Source: CBDHFQ01 sp965262565
GTDB taxonomy: Bacteria > Bacteroidota > Bacteroidia > J057
Assembly: GCA_965262565.1 (NCBI GenBank)
Contig: CBDHFQ010000033.1
Coordinates: 186,001 to 250,000, forward strand
Direction of reading: 5' to 3'
Length of the DNA: 64,000 nt
Shown here: positions 44,048-53,301 of the stretch, piece after piece
Numbering within the stretch: the stretch's first letter is position 1
How the letters are laid out: each line of letters opens with the position of its first letter
Program-made: the position numbers and the translations under genes
Notes under the pieces: model-generated
Told to the model about the DNA's origin: nothing
Databases searched by the model: none
The model's input: the letters and a program-made list of their open reading frames with translations, nothing else

Positions 44048-45049
44048 ATGACAAAAGTTATCCTTATTCCAGGAGATGGAATAGGTCCGGAAATTACTGA
44101 TGCAGTATTAAGAGTCATTCAAGCTGCTAATATAGATATAGAATTTGAGAAGCATGATGCCGGTCTTACTTCTTTTCGACAATCCGGAGATCTCCTGCCA
44201 CAAACCTTAATAGATGCTGTAAATCAAACAGGTGTAGCTTTGAAAGGGCCAATCACAACTCCGGTAGGCACCGGATTTAGGAGCATTAATGTAACTATGA
44301 GGCAAAAATTTGATCTCTTTCAAAACATTAGGCCCTGCAAATCTATTAAAGGACTGAATAGTAAATTTGAAAACATAGATCTTGTTCTTTTTAGGGAAAA
44401 TACAGAGGGAATGTATTCGGGCTTTGAAATATTTGATGAAAAGAATGGCATTGCCGATGCGATAGCGAGAATATCTATAGATGGTTCAAGGCGTATTATT
44501 AAAGCAGCATTTGATTATGCTGTATCAAATAATAGAAAAAAGGTCACCATTATCCATAAAGCTAATATTATGAAGCAGTCCAGTGGATTGTTTCTGAAAA
44601 TAGGGATGGAAGTTGCAGAGGACTATCCCGATATTGAAGTGGAAGATCGGATCATAGACAACATGTGTATGCAACTCGTCATGTATCCCCACAAGTATGA
44701 TGTACTTGTAACCACTAATTTATTCGGAGATATTTTATCGGATTTATGTGCAGGCTTAGTAGGAGGATTGGGAATCGTTCCCGGGGCAAATATAGGGGAG
44801 GGTTGTGCTATTTTTGAAGCTGTACATGGAAGTGCGCCAGATATTGCAGGTCAAAACAAAGCAAATCCTACAGCTTTATTACAGTCCGCGATCATGATGA
44901 TCAGATATTTAGGAAAGAAAGCCAGTGCAGATTCTATTGAGAAAGCGCTCATGGATACTCTCGCAGTTCCAGAATGCAGAACCAGAGATTTAGGAGGAGA
45001 AAAAAATACAGACGAGTTTGCATCATGTATTATAGAGCGAATAGGATAG
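44048..45049 (+). CDS. NAD-dependent isocitrate/isopropylmalate dehydrogenase family, probably isocitrate dehydrogenase
   Basis: 333 residues. ILIPGDGIGPEI, FRENTEGMYSG (substrate-binding Arg/Glu segment), and NLFGDILSDLCAGLVGG with the metal-binding Asp residues define the family. The S-I-N-V-x-M-R-Q-x-F-D-L-F block and FRENTEGMYSG resemble NAD-type isocitrate dehydrogenases rather than LeuB. It would convert isocitrate to 2-oxoglutarate. 13 bases after nusB, probably co-transcribed. Confidence 0.85.
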   Translation: MTKVILIPGDGIGPEITDAVLRVIQAANIDIEFEKHDAGLTSFRQSGDLLPQTLIDAVNQTGVALKGPITTPVGTGFRSINVTMRQKFDLFQNIRPCKSIKGLNSKFENIDLVLFRENTEGMYSGFEIFDEKNGIADAIARISIDGSRRIIKAAFDYAVSNNRKKVTIIHKANIMKQSSGLFLKIGMEVAEDYPDIEVEDRIIDNMCMQLVMYPHKYDVLVTTNLFGDILSDLCAGLVGGLGIVPGANIGEGCAIFEAVHGSAPDIAGQNKANPTALLQSAIMMIRYLGKKASADSIEKALMDTLAVPECRTRDLGGEKNTDEFASCIIERIG

Positions 45050-45071
45050 TGGAAATCTAATAATTATTATT

Positions 45072-45079
45072 TATTTTTG
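45072..45079 (+). promoter_or_regulatory. TAnnTTTG-type -7 box upstream of the DUF1573 gene
   Basis: TATTTTTG matches the Bacteroidota -7 element. It lies 78 bases before the ATG at 45157. No TTG is seen at the expected -33 spacing, so this is a candidate only. Confidence 0.3.
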
Positions 45080-45156
45080 TGGTTCATTTCCTTAAGGGGA
45101 GTATCAATCAGTACGAATATATTAACATCTTAGGAGAAATTATTATTTAGTTCATT

Positions 45157-45669
45157 ATGAAAAGATTTGCATTATTAATCCTTGCAGTTGCGATGGTTTC
45201 CTTCTTCTCTGCTTGTCAAACTTCTAAGGCAGATGCAAATGCTGAGGAAGAAGTTTCTGCAACACAGGCTCAAAAAGTAGCCGAATCTAAACCAGAAACA
45301 ACCTTACCTAATCGCCCAGAATTCCAAACAAAGGCGGAAGGAATGGAACGTACAACGGTTGATTTTGCTACTGAAACTTATGATTTTGGTACAGTCGTAG
45401 CTGGAGAAAAAGTTCCTCACAGATTCAAGTTTACAAATACAGGAGAAAATCCGTTTGTTATCACTAATGTAAAAGCTTCATGTGGATGTACTACACCAAG
45501 TTATTCTGCTGAGCCAGTGGCTCCTGGAGAATCTGGATATATTGATGTAGAGTTCAACTCCGCCGGAAGACCTGGAGTAGCTAACAAAGCTATTACTGTT
45601 ACAGGAAACTTCGATGGAGATATTCGTCGCGTTCTCAAAATCACAGGAGAAGTAAAGAAAAGTGAATAA
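45157..45669 (+). CDS. DUF1573 lipoprotein
   Basis: 170 residues: lipobox SFFSAC (Cys20), an Ala/Glu-rich linker, then a DUF1573 beta-sandwich (YDFGTVVAGEKVPHRFKFTN, KASCGCTTP, VEFNSAGRPGVANKAITV). DUF1573 proteins are common Bacteroidota envelope lipoproteins of unknown role, often found just before yajC as here. A strong symmetric hairpin follows. Confidence 0.9.
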   Translation: MKRFALLILAVAMVSFFSACQTSKADANAEEEVSATQAQKVAESKPETTLPNRPEFQTKAEGMERTTVDFATETYDFGTVVAGEKVPHRFKFTNTGENPFVITNVKASCGCTTPSYSAEPVAPGESGYIDVEFNSAGRPGVANKAITVTGNFDGDIRRVLKITGEVKKSE

Positions 45670-45696
45670 GCACTTTTGTTAACAAATTATATTTTT

Positions 45697-45728
45697 AGGA
45701 TGATCTTTTTTTACTAAAAGATCATCCT
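45697..45728. terminator. Bidirectional hairpin between DUF1573 gene and yajC
   Basis: AGGATGATCTTTT (45697-45709) / AAAAGATCATCCT (45716-45728) is a perfect 13-bp stem with a 6-base loop. The plus-strand copy lacks a following T-run, so it may serve as a partial terminator or RNA stabiliser between the two genes. Confidence 0.55.
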
Positions 45729-45748
45729 TATCTAAACATTAAGATTTC

Positions 45749-46069
45749 ATGTTGACTACAATTGTTCTTCTACAGGAATCAGGGGTAGGTCCGATTCCTT
45801 CCGATATGATAAACATTCTGTTTCTTCTCGCTTTTTTACTGATCTTTTATTTTTTTCTTATTCGTCCTCAGCAAAAACGCGCCAAAGAAGAAAAGTTGTT
45901 TAGAGAAGGTCTACAGAAGGGAGATAAGGTAATTACCATTGGGGGGATTTATGGAAAAATCACCAAAATTGAGGAATCTGCGGTTGAAGTACAGATAGAT
46001 GATTCAGTGAAGATTAAGGTAGACAAAACAGCATTACGGGCCGAGTCCGATCCTGCGGCTAAAAAATAA
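45749..46069 (+). CDS. yajC: Preprotein translocase subunit YajC
   Basis: 106 residues with one transmembrane helix (about 20-40) directly followed by FLIRPQQKRAKEE, the YajC signature, and then GLQKGDKVITIGGIYGKI. It associates with SecDF at the inner membrane. Five bases before the ybbR-like gene; order yajC-ybbR-coaE is the usual Bacteroidota arrangement. Confidence 0.92.
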   Translation: MLTTIVLLQESGVGPIPSDMINILFLLAFLLIFYFFLIRPQQKRAKEEKLFREGLQKGDKVITIGGIYGKITKIEESAVEVQIDDSVKIKVDKTALRAESDPAAKK

Positions 46070-46074
46070 TTCCT

Positions 46075-47070
46075 TTGAGAGATTGGTTGAAGAAAATTAT
46101 AAAATCAGTATTTACTTCCTCCTCTAAGCAATCCCGAAGAGAAAGAGGAATAATGGTTCTGGTTTCTTTCTTTCTCACCTTAATGTTATGGTTTTCTGTA
46201 ACCCTTAATGAGAACTATCAAGTAAAGTGCTCCTATCCCGTAAGTTTTATTAACGTTCCGGAAGATATTCAAATCACTCAGGAGGGAATACCCATTCTTA
46301 ATGCTATCGTAGAAGGTACTGGCCTGGATGTGTTAATAGGTAAATTTCAAAACAGATCAGATACCATTTATCTTCCTTTTAAAACTTCAGGAAACATCGG
46401 ATACATAAATACTTCCGATGGCATTAGAGAAATTGATGCTAAATTTCCACCTGCCGTACAAATTAAAAGTATTTCTCCCGATACTTTTACCGTTTCCTAT
46501 GCCAAAAAAATATCTAAACGAATCCCTTTGATATTGCAAGCTAAAATAAATTTGGCGCCCGAATATCAACTGGATATGGAGCCATTACTTATTCCTGACT
46601 CTGTCGTTATTATAGGTCCTCAAACAATACTAGACACAACTGAAAAATGGTATACCATGAATCTCAGGACGAATGTAGTGTCTGAAACAGTTCAATATTT
46701 ATCTATTCCTATTATAGATACTTTCCCCGAAATCAAAATAATTCCAGAATCTGCCAGATTAAGTATAAGATCTCAAAGATACACACAAAAAAATCTCCAG
46801 ATTCCTGTTCAGGTAAAGAATGTTCCCCAAAGTACGGAGGTAGTACTAGAAAGAAGTTATATTAATATTATCTGCCTTGTACCCTTGGATAAATATGAAA
46901 AAGTAAGTTCAGAAGATTATGATATAGAAGTAGATTATGAAACCATAGATACCAGTATTCCTTTTCTCATTCCCAATATCGATTTTTTACCCGATTTTGT
47001 GAAAATTGTATCTATTTCTCCTGCCCAGATTGCATATGTGATAGTTGGGAACAACATAATCAATTCTTAA
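46075..47070 (+). CDS. YbbR-like domain protein (CdaR-related)
   Basis: 331 residues with one N-terminal transmembrane helix (about 27-44, MVLVSFFLTLMLWFSVTL) and then YbbR-type repeats (YPVSFINVPEDIQI, LLIPDSVVIIGPQTILDT). In Firmicutes CdaR regulates a diadenylate cyclase; the Bacteroidota homologue has no proven role. The start is TTG 46075, five bases after yajC stops; the next ATG (46153) would lose the conserved basic N-terminus. Confidence 0.8.
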   Translation: MRDWLKKIIKSVFTSSSKQSRRERGIMVLVSFFLTLMLWFSVTLNENYQVKCSYPVSFINVPEDIQITQEGIPILNAIVEGTGLDVLIGKFQNRSDTIYLPFKTSGNIGYINTSDGIREIDAKFPPAVQIKSISPDTFTVSYAKKISKRIPLILQAKINLAPEYQLDMEPLLIPDSVVIIGPQTILDTTEKWYTMNLRTNVVSETVQYLSIPIIDTFPEIKIIPESARLSIRSQRYTQKNLQIPVQVKNVPQSTEVVLERSYINIICLVPLDKYEKVSSEDYDIEVDYETIDTSIPFLIPNIDFLPDFVKIVSISPAQIAYVIVGNNIINS

Positions 47071-47118
47071 TATTTGATTTGCATCCTGTTGGAACAATAT
47101 TTTAAGATATAAAGTAAC

Positions 47119-47706
47119 ATGAAAATTGTCGGTATAACCGGAGGGATTGGTAGTGGGAAAAGTTTAGTAGGAAGTATGCTTAAATCCTTGGGCTACCAGA
47201 TTTATGTGGCTGATATTGAGGCTAAAAAATTAATGGTTTCAAATACAGCACTCATAGAACAGATAAAACAATTATTTGGAGAAAAAGCCTATTTCAAAAA
47301 TGGTGAATTAAACCGAAAATATATAGCATCTATTGTATTTAAAGACCATCAAAAGTTGAAACAACTGAACGAAATTGTCCACCCCGCTACAAAAAAAGAT
47401 TTTGTTCGTTGGATAGATCAGTTATCTGACTATAATAAGCCTTTAGCTTTTAAAGAAGCGGCTATTATGTACGAATCTGGAAGTGATCAGGAAACAGATG
47501 ACATATTGTTAATTTATGCTCCTAAAACCTTAAGAATATCGAGAACAATGAAAAGAGACGAGGTGGATCAGGAGGCGGTACTAAGCCGAATGGATAAGCA
47601 ATGGCCTGCACTACCCAAACTACAGAGATCTTCATTTGTGATTTACAATGATGGAACTCATCAGTTGATCCCTCAACTCATCGATGCCATTCGATTTTTT
47701 TCCTGA
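47119..47706 (+). CDS. coaE: Dephospho-CoA kinase
   Basis: 195 residues. P-loop GITGGIGSGKS, the DIEAKKLM segment that binds the substrate, LNEIVHPATKKDF and RDEVDQEAVLSRM are the expected CoaE motifs. Last step of CoA synthesis. It ends the conserved run from nusB. Confidence 0.92.
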   Translation: MKIVGITGGIGSGKSLVGSMLKSLGYQIYVADIEAKKLMVSNTALIEQIKQLFGEKAYFKNGELNRKYIASIVFKDHQKLKQLNEIVHPATKKDFVRWIDQLSDYNKPLAFKEAAIMYESGSDQETDDILLIYAPKTLRISRTMKRDEVDQEAVLSRMDKQWPALPKLQRSSFVIYNDGTHQLIPQLIDAIRFFS

Positions 47707-47718
47707 TGAAAGATTTTT

Positions 47719-49023
47719 TTAAGGAAAGGCTACACCGGGATAATCTGTGATGCTAATAGTTGGAATACTCGCACCAAATGCTTCATTTGCAGTTCTTATA
47801 AATGCATTTGCAACTATCGCATTACCTCTGGGAGTCAGGTAAATGCCATCCAGAGAAAACATATCACCCGTTAAATAATCGTTAGTCACCAGCAGCCCAT
47901 CCTGCCTCAATCCATTAGCTACTGTATAAAATTCGCGATTGAGATTTACGAGCACCACTTGTTGATCCCCTACCTGTAAATTATGATTTAACACGGTGCT
48001 TCGAATAGCATTGTTAATGATATCGGTTTTCAGTCTTAATCTTTGAGCTTCAGTTTGATCTAGCACAAACTCATCAGGTAAAGGTGCGTCTGCTCCCAAG
48101 CCCCAACGCAGGGAACCCGCACTACTACCCGTGACGGTGCTGGCTAACAGTGAATCTGCGGATAAGAGAATATAATCTTCTTCAGTAGCTATTCTCACTA
48201 TATTTCCCTCTTCTACGCCAGTAGTAATATATATGGGAGAAGGAGAAGAATTACAATCATTTAATGGACGGTATTCGTGTGGCAAATGATGAAAATAAGG
48301 AAGATCAGTAGGGTAGGGAATGTTGCCCACTAATCCTCGTAACCTGGCAAAACTACTTTCATTTAATACCGCTAAGGCTCTAATCAATTGATCCGAAAAT
48401 TCCTCTTGAGTAGGAAGTTCGTCTATTCCTATGCCTCCTGTTAAGCCAACAGATAATATATCGTAGGTTCCCAACCAAAAGGTGAAAAAGTCTGGATCGA
48501 ATTCTTCTAAAAATTGAAGATAGGATATATCAGATGTTGGAAGTATTCTGGTAAAAAAGGGATTGGCAGATAAACGACTACTATCTTCAATATCCATTAA
48601 CCGTAAAAATGGTACCCCCAGATTAGAAAAAGGTCCTTGAGAGGAGATATTTTTATCCCAGTTAGGATTACCTGAACTCCACAATAGATTGGCTTGAGGA
48701 GGAATATCATCACAAACACTTTCCGTTAAACTATCTAATACCCAATGACCACTGCCAGAACCTTCTACTAATGGCAATCTAAAATCAGTTGGGCCAATCA
48801 AATTCAATTGTTGGGATATGAGAAATGGATAAGAGGTTTCCTGTGAGGCAGCAGTCAAGCCTTCATTACTGTATCCCGCTGAATAACCATCTCCAAGAGC
48901 AATAAATTGTGTAAACCGGATTTCTCCTGAGGTAGGATCTGGAGCTTCCAATTCTTGTTGGCATCCGGTAAAGGAAAGCGTGAAAGCAAATATTGACAAA
49001 AAACGTGTAAAAATATTATACAT
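47719..49023 (-). CDS. SGNH/GDSL-fold lipoprotein, apparently lacking catalytic Ser and His
   Basis: Start set at 49023, giving a lipoprotein signal (MYNIFTRF...TGC, Cys21); the longer frame to 49167 only adds unlikely sequence. About 434 residues. Block I reads ALGDGYSAGY, where homologues have G-N/D-S-L-T-A-G, so the nucleophile Ser is Gly. Block V reads SLDGIYLTPRGNAIVAN, with Tyr where the catalytic His of D-x-x-H should be. The Asp remains. DFFTFWLGTYDIL matches the G-x-N-D block with Tyr for Asn. It probably binds rather than hydrolyses its ligand. It follows the OmpP1/FadL gene, a common pairing. Confidence 0.75.
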   Translation of the reverse strand: MYNIFTRFLSIFAFTLSFTGCQQELEAPDPTSGEIRFTQFIALGDGYSAGYSNEGLTAASQETSYPFLISQQLNLIGPTDFRLPLVEGSGSGHWVLDSLTESVCDDIPPQANLLWSSGNPNWDKNISSQGPFSNLGVPFLRLMDIEDSSRLSANPFFTRILPTSDISYLQFLEEFDPDFFTFWLGTYDILSVGLTGGIGIDELPTQEEFSDQLIRALAVLNESSFARLRGLVGNIPYPTDLPYFHHLPHEYRPLNDCNSSPSPIYITTGVEEGNIVRIATEEDYILLSADSLLASTVTGSSAGSLRWGLGADAPLPDEFVLDQTEAQRLRLKTDIINNAIRSTVLNHNLQVGDQQVVLVNLNREFYTVANGLRQDGLLVTNDYLTGDMFSLDGIYLTPRGNAIVANAFIRTANEAFGASIPTISITDYPGVAFP

Positions 49024-49166
49024 AGAAGAATTTAAATCCACCTGCACTTTTATATCGAAATGTATCTGAAAAGGGTTGACTGGAGGATTATTATTTAGCC
49101 CGATTGTTCCCCCCCTCTCCTCATATTTTCTGTCGGGATCATTGGTACATAATCGCATTCTTTTCA

Positions 49167-50471
49167 TTAAAACGTGTATGTCATTCCTAACCCCAGAATA
49201 GGAATAGCTGTTTCATATTTCCCTCCAAATCCAGCCTCTTCTAAGACATCGGTTCGCTCTCCGGTAAATTCATATAGATAACTGATATCTACTTCAATGC
49301 CTTTACTAGCCTGTAAACCGAATCCTACAGATAATCCCAATTTATCAGCATCCGGTAATTGGGGACTCAGAAAGCCCGAAGGTACAGGAGAAGAAGTATA
49401 ATACCATCCTCCTCTGAAAAAATACTTTTCCTTCCATTCATATTCTCCTCCAAATCGAATAGAAAAGGTATTGGAAAAATTCTGAGGAATATCTTCATCC
49501 CGTATAATTTTACTATTGGTTTCGTAATCAATGGATAAGGTATCTACTATTTTCCAACCCGTGAAGCTGAAATCCATGCCAATCACAATATTGTCTCTTG
49601 GATGGTACCCAAATCCCAAATTGATCACTTGAGGAAATCTTAAAACACTGGAGAAATTTGAATTGGGATATTCGCTTTCAAGGGAAATGGGAACCTCGAA
49701 GACGGCCTTCCCTTCTTCTATATCAATGTTGATACGAGATCTGTAGGTAAGTCCTATGGTCAAATAATAATTAGCTCTGTAGTATATACCTACCTGATAT
49801 CCAAAACCAGTTCCACCTCCGCTTAATTCTGCTCTTCCTTCCGTCTGATCTGAACTTATTACCGGAAGTGCTCTCCTTTCCAGCATATTCCCTATCCCAT
49901 ACATCAATCCAACTCCCAGACCTAATTGGTCATTAACCTGATAACTCATCGTTCCTTGAATGTAATATGCGCGGGTAGCGGCCTCCTGGATGATAAATCT
50001 TCCTTTCCATTCATCCGGCCAGGAAAGATTATAGCCGAAAGGATTTGTCAGACTCAATCCCCAAACCAGCCGGGAATTATTTAATCTCCACGACGTATGA
50101 AAATAAATCGGCGTGTGAATGGTGGATGGCTCATTTTCCTCGCTATATACACTCGGAGTTTGAGCTAAAAAGCTAACCTTAGCCAACATGACACTTGCTC
50201 CGAATTGAATATGGTTGCGATAAATAAAGGATAAAGCTCCAGGATTAATAAAAGAAGAACTTGCATCCAAGGCAAGACCTACACCTGTGTTTGCCATACC
50301 CGACTGACGATGACCATACAGACTTAATTCTATCCCACCAGCTTTTACTTCCCAACAAAAGATCGACCAACTCAAGCACATATATGCAATGATGTTTCTC
50401 CATTTCCTCTTTTTCTGGTTTCTATCCTCTATATCTAATAACTTCATATGATCAGTCGGCTTTCTATCCAT
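49167..50471 (-). CDS. OmpP1/FadL/TodX-family outer-membrane transporter
   Basis: About 434 residues (start 50471, or Met9 at 50447, which gives a better export signal). GHRQSGMANTGVGLALDASS and FINPGALSF are the FadL N-terminal hatch signature; SLTNPFGYNLSWPDEWKGRF and the beta-strand-rich remainder ending in LGMTYTF fit the 14-strand barrel. It takes up long-chain fatty acids or other hydrophobic compounds. The SGNH-fold lipoprotein gene lies 143 bases downstream. Confidence 0.88.
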   Translation of the reverse strand: MDRKPTDHMKLLDIEDRNQKKRKWRNIIAYMCLSWSIFCWEVKAGGIELSLYGHRQSGMANTGVGLALDASSSFINPGALSFIYRNHIQFGASVMLAKVSFLAQTPSVYSEENEPSTIHTPIYFHTSWRLNNSRLVWGLSLTNPFGYNLSWPDEWKGRFIIQEAATRAYYIQGTMSYQVNDQLGLGVGLMYGIGNMLERRALPVISSDQTEGRAELSGGGTGFGYQVGIYYRANYYLTIGLTYRSRINIDIEEGKAVFEVPISLESEYPNSNFSSVLRFPQVINLGFGYHPRDNIVIGMDFSFTGWKIVDTLSIDYETNSKIIRDEDIPQNFSNTFSIRFGGEYEWKEKYFFRGGWYYTSSPVPSGFLSPQLPDADKLGLSVGFGLQASKGIEVDISYLYEFTGERTDVLEEAGFGGKYETAIPILGLGMTYTF

Positions 50472-50518
50472 TTACCTAAAGCTTATTAAGGAAATACCCG
50501 ACATTAATATTCGGAATA

Positions 50519-51052
50519 ATGCAGGAGATATACTATACCAATTCTGATGACTCTGCGCGATTTTTAATGGGACGTTTTCGAGCCAACCCGATGATTGTGA
50601 TGGGACTTAATCCAAGTAGGGCCACCTTGGAAAAATTTGATATGACCATTACCAGAGTTCATCGCTTTTCGCAGCAGTTGGGGTATGACGGTTGGATCAT
50701 GAGCAATTTATATCCACTAAGGTGTACCCATCCTGATTTATTACCCGAAGAAAGGAGTGAAATCTTGTGTCAGCAAAATTTGGAATATATGGCTGAGTTG
50801 TTCACATCCGTAGAACAACCTGTAATTTGGGCAGCATGGGGGAATCCTGTGTGTCTTCGTCCATATTTTTTCGATTGTTTAGCGGAAATCGTAACTATGT
50901 TGGAACCTTTTGAGGTAGGATGGAAGCATCTGCATATTCCTACAAAAGCGGGACATCCCAGGCATCCCTCTCGCCTGGCCTATCAAGTCTCTTCCTATCA
51001 CATGGATATAGAAAACTATTTAGTAAATTCAGGCGTACATCCGAAAAAATGA
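50519..51052 (+). CDS. DUF1643 protein
   Basis: 177 residues with the DUF1643 pattern: VMGLNPSRATLEKFDMTITR, WIMSNLYPLRCT and IWAAWGN, closing with KAGHPRHPSRL. A soluble family of unknown function. Divergent from the FadL gene, 14 bases before the next gene. Confidence 0.85.
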   Translation: MQEIYYTNSDDSARFLMGRFRANPMIVMGLNPSRATLEKFDMTITRVHRFSQQLGYDGWIMSNLYPLRCTHPDLLPEERSEILCQQNLEYMAELFTSVEQPVIWAAWGNPVCLRPYFFDCLAEIVTMLEPFEVGWKHLHIPTKAGHPRHPSRLAYQVSSYHMDIENYLVNSGVHPKK

Positions 51053-51065
51053 AGAGGTAAGTAAT

Positions 51066-52736
51066 ATGCGAACTTTTTTCAAGTTTGTCATTTGGATTTT
51101 TTTACTATCAATTGCTGCTTTGGCGGGTTACTTTTTCCTATGGCCAGATGGTAAGCATAGAAATATCCTTTCTTTTATTCCCCGAGATTTTGTGTATGCG
51201 GTTGAATCAAATCGACCTGTTGAAAGTTGGAGGGAATTCAGTGATAGCCAGATTTGGCAGTATTTGAAAAGGATAGATTACCTGGAAGAGGTGAGTAGTT
51301 CTGCAGATACGCTCGATCTTTGGCTGAAGGATAATCAAAAAGTACTGGATTTAGTGAAATTAGGGGATATGGTGATTTCCGCCCACCTGACTTCTCCGAA
51401 TACTTATGAGTATATAGTGTTAGTGGACCTCAGGGAAAAGAATTTGAATAAATTTAAGCAGGTCATTATCCTGTTGTTTAAGCAGCTCGACTACACATTT
51501 ACTACTGATTCCTATTTCAATATTGATATTTATGATCTTTTCGATGAAGAAGAAGAAACTACTTTATCACTTGCCATAGTAGATAATATCTTGATTGCTA
51601 CCTATGACAAGGAATTACTCAAAAAATCTGTGTTACAGTCTGAAGAACCAAGTATAGTTGAAAATAAAGATTTCGCTTTAGTGAGGGAAAGGACCTATGG
51701 AGATGGAGCTTATACACTATATTTGAACTATGCGTTGATGAATAATTTTGTTTCTCTCTATACAGAACAAATTCCCGAATTATTAATAGATATTCCTGAA
51801 ATTTTGTCTTTTTCTTCCTTTGAAATCAGTTTAAGAGATGAGTTAGCTGTAATGCAAGGATTTCTAAAACATACTGATTCAGTTGCATCCCTGATGAATG
51901 TTTTTTTAGATGTGGGGCAAGGGGAATCCACCGTTAAAGATGTGTTACCTCGTTCTACCGCTTTTTATACCAGTTTAGGTTTTGAGGATTTTTCTGATTT
52001 ATACCAACGATTCGAAGAATATTATCAATCTACAGACTCTATGGGGTATCTCGCTTGGAAAAAAAATCAGGACAGGGTAGAAGGGTATTTGGGGATCGAT
52101 TTCGATGAGCACTTTTTTAGCTGGATGACTGAGGAGGCCGTTGCAGCGATTATTCCTACCTATGCCAATGAAGATTCCTTTATCAGTGCAGCCTTCTTAC
52201 ATTTCGATGATTATGATTTAACGTTGGAGCAATTGAATTTTGTGGAGAGAAGGGTGAGAAAAAGAACGCCGCTGAAATTTGAAACCATTGATTATAGAGG
52301 ATTTCAAATAAAGCATTTAGAAGTGAAGCCTTTCTTTAAGCTTTTTCTTAGGGGACTTTTTTCCACTATTCAACAACCTCATTATACGATTATAGATGAT
52401 TATGTGGTTTTTGGAAATGATACTTCCTCTTTGAAAAGAATGATTGATGATTATTTGCAGGAATTTGTACTAAGGAATGATGATGCCTATAATGCATTTG
52501 TCGAGAATTTCTCTAGTCGATCTAATATTTTCCTTTACATCCAGCAAAAAACCTTTTATCCATACTTTCGCCAACAATTAGATGCAGAAACTCAGGCAGA
52601 ATTAGCGAGGTACAAATCTTACTTTCTAAGCTTTCCACAAATCGGATTTCAGTTGCATCCTGGAGGGCAATTATATGAAGCTTTCATGCTGAGTAAATTC
52701 AGTGAAGAATATTCTGATGTAGAACTTTGGGAATAG
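51066..52736 (+). CDS. DUF3352-like membrane-anchored protein
   Basis: 556 residues with one N-terminal transmembrane helix (about 5-27) and a large extracytoplasmic part. The FIPRDFVYAVESNRPVESW start and scattered LPRSTAFYTSLG and FLYIQQKTFYPYF blocks resemble DUF3352 proteins. No catalytic motif seen. Probably co-transcribed with the DUF1643 gene. Function unknown. Confidence 0.6.
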   Translation: MRTFFKFVIWIFLLSIAALAGYFFLWPDGKHRNILSFIPRDFVYAVESNRPVESWREFSDSQIWQYLKRIDYLEEVSSSADTLDLWLKDNQKVLDLVKLGDMVISAHLTSPNTYEYIVLVDLREKNLNKFKQVIILLFKQLDYTFTTDSYFNIDIYDLFDEEEETTLSLAIVDNILIATYDKELLKKSVLQSEEPSIVENKDFALVRERTYGDGAYTLYLNYALMNNFVSLYTEQIPELLIDIPEILSFSSFEISLRDELAVMQGFLKHTDSVASLMNVFLDVGQGESTVKDVLPRSTAFYTSLGFEDFSDLYQRFEEYYQSTDSMGYLAWKKNQDRVEGYLGIDFDEHFFSWMTEEAVAAIIPTYANEDSFISAAFLHFDDYDLTLEQLNFVERRVRKRTPLKFETIDYRGFQIKHLEVKPFFKLFLRGLFSTIQQPHYTIIDDYVVFGNDTSSLKRMIDDYLQEFVLRNDDAYNAFVENFSSRSNIFLYIQQKTFYPYFRQQLDAETQAELARYKSYFLSFPQIGFQLHPGGQLYEAFMLSKFSEEYSDVELWE

Positions 52737-53099
52737 TCGGACTATATGATTTAGGAAATAGTATGGACTTCACAGGTGATGTTAGAATTCCGTCAGATCA
52801 ATCCCATTTATTAGCCACTAAAGCCCGAGTATTTTTTCTTATCCTTAATATTAGTTTATTTAGCTAATGTATTAAAGATCAGGATTAAAAATTCGTGTTG
52901 ATCCACTATTGCCCTTAGTCATTCCCAATAAAATACCGTAATTATACTGTTTGACATTTTTTTTTGACTATTTATTATATAAATAATTTAAGTTTATTAT
53001 TTTTTAATGAAATATAAATTTATTGAATATATAATTAGTAAATAACAGTTCGAAAGAATCGCAAACATTTTTATAAAGTTAGTTTTTATTGCCTTATTC

Positions 53100-53220
53100 A
53101 TTAATTCGCAGACATTTCAACATATACAGATCGATAGACCTGTGTTTTGCTAGCTGACTATTTCAAGAATTTGTCTGCAACCTTATCCACCGGAAGGATG
53201 ACATCCTTCCGGTTTTTTTT
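53100..53220 (+). ncRNA. Candidate structured small RNA ending in an intrinsic terminator
   Basis: GCAGACA (53108-53114) pairs with TGTCTGC (53172-53178) around a 57-base inner region containing CAGATCGATAGACCTG. Twelve bases later the terminator begins. The nearest upstream gene ends 370 bases earlier, so a terminator here suggests its own transcript. No family recognised. Confidence 0.4.
53190..53220 (+). terminator. Strong Rho-independent terminator
   Basis: CCGGAAGGAT (53190-53199) / ATCCTTCCGG (53203-53212) is a perfect 10-bp stem with a 3-base loop, followed by eight T. Confidence 0.88.
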
Positions 53221-53301
53221 ATGTTAGCCATTAGAAAAACATTCGAGAATGTAGGGTTTTCTAAAAACATATTGTAGATTTCTTTGAAAAGTTCGATTTA
53301 C

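Larger units (their letters stand above)
52737..53301. other. 565-base intergenic region with candidate small RNA
   Basis: No coding frame. The left half is AT-rich, with a TTGACA-like word at 52951. The right half contains a closing stem and a strong terminator (listed separately) with no gene directly before it, so a noncoding transcript is likely. Confidence 0.6.
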
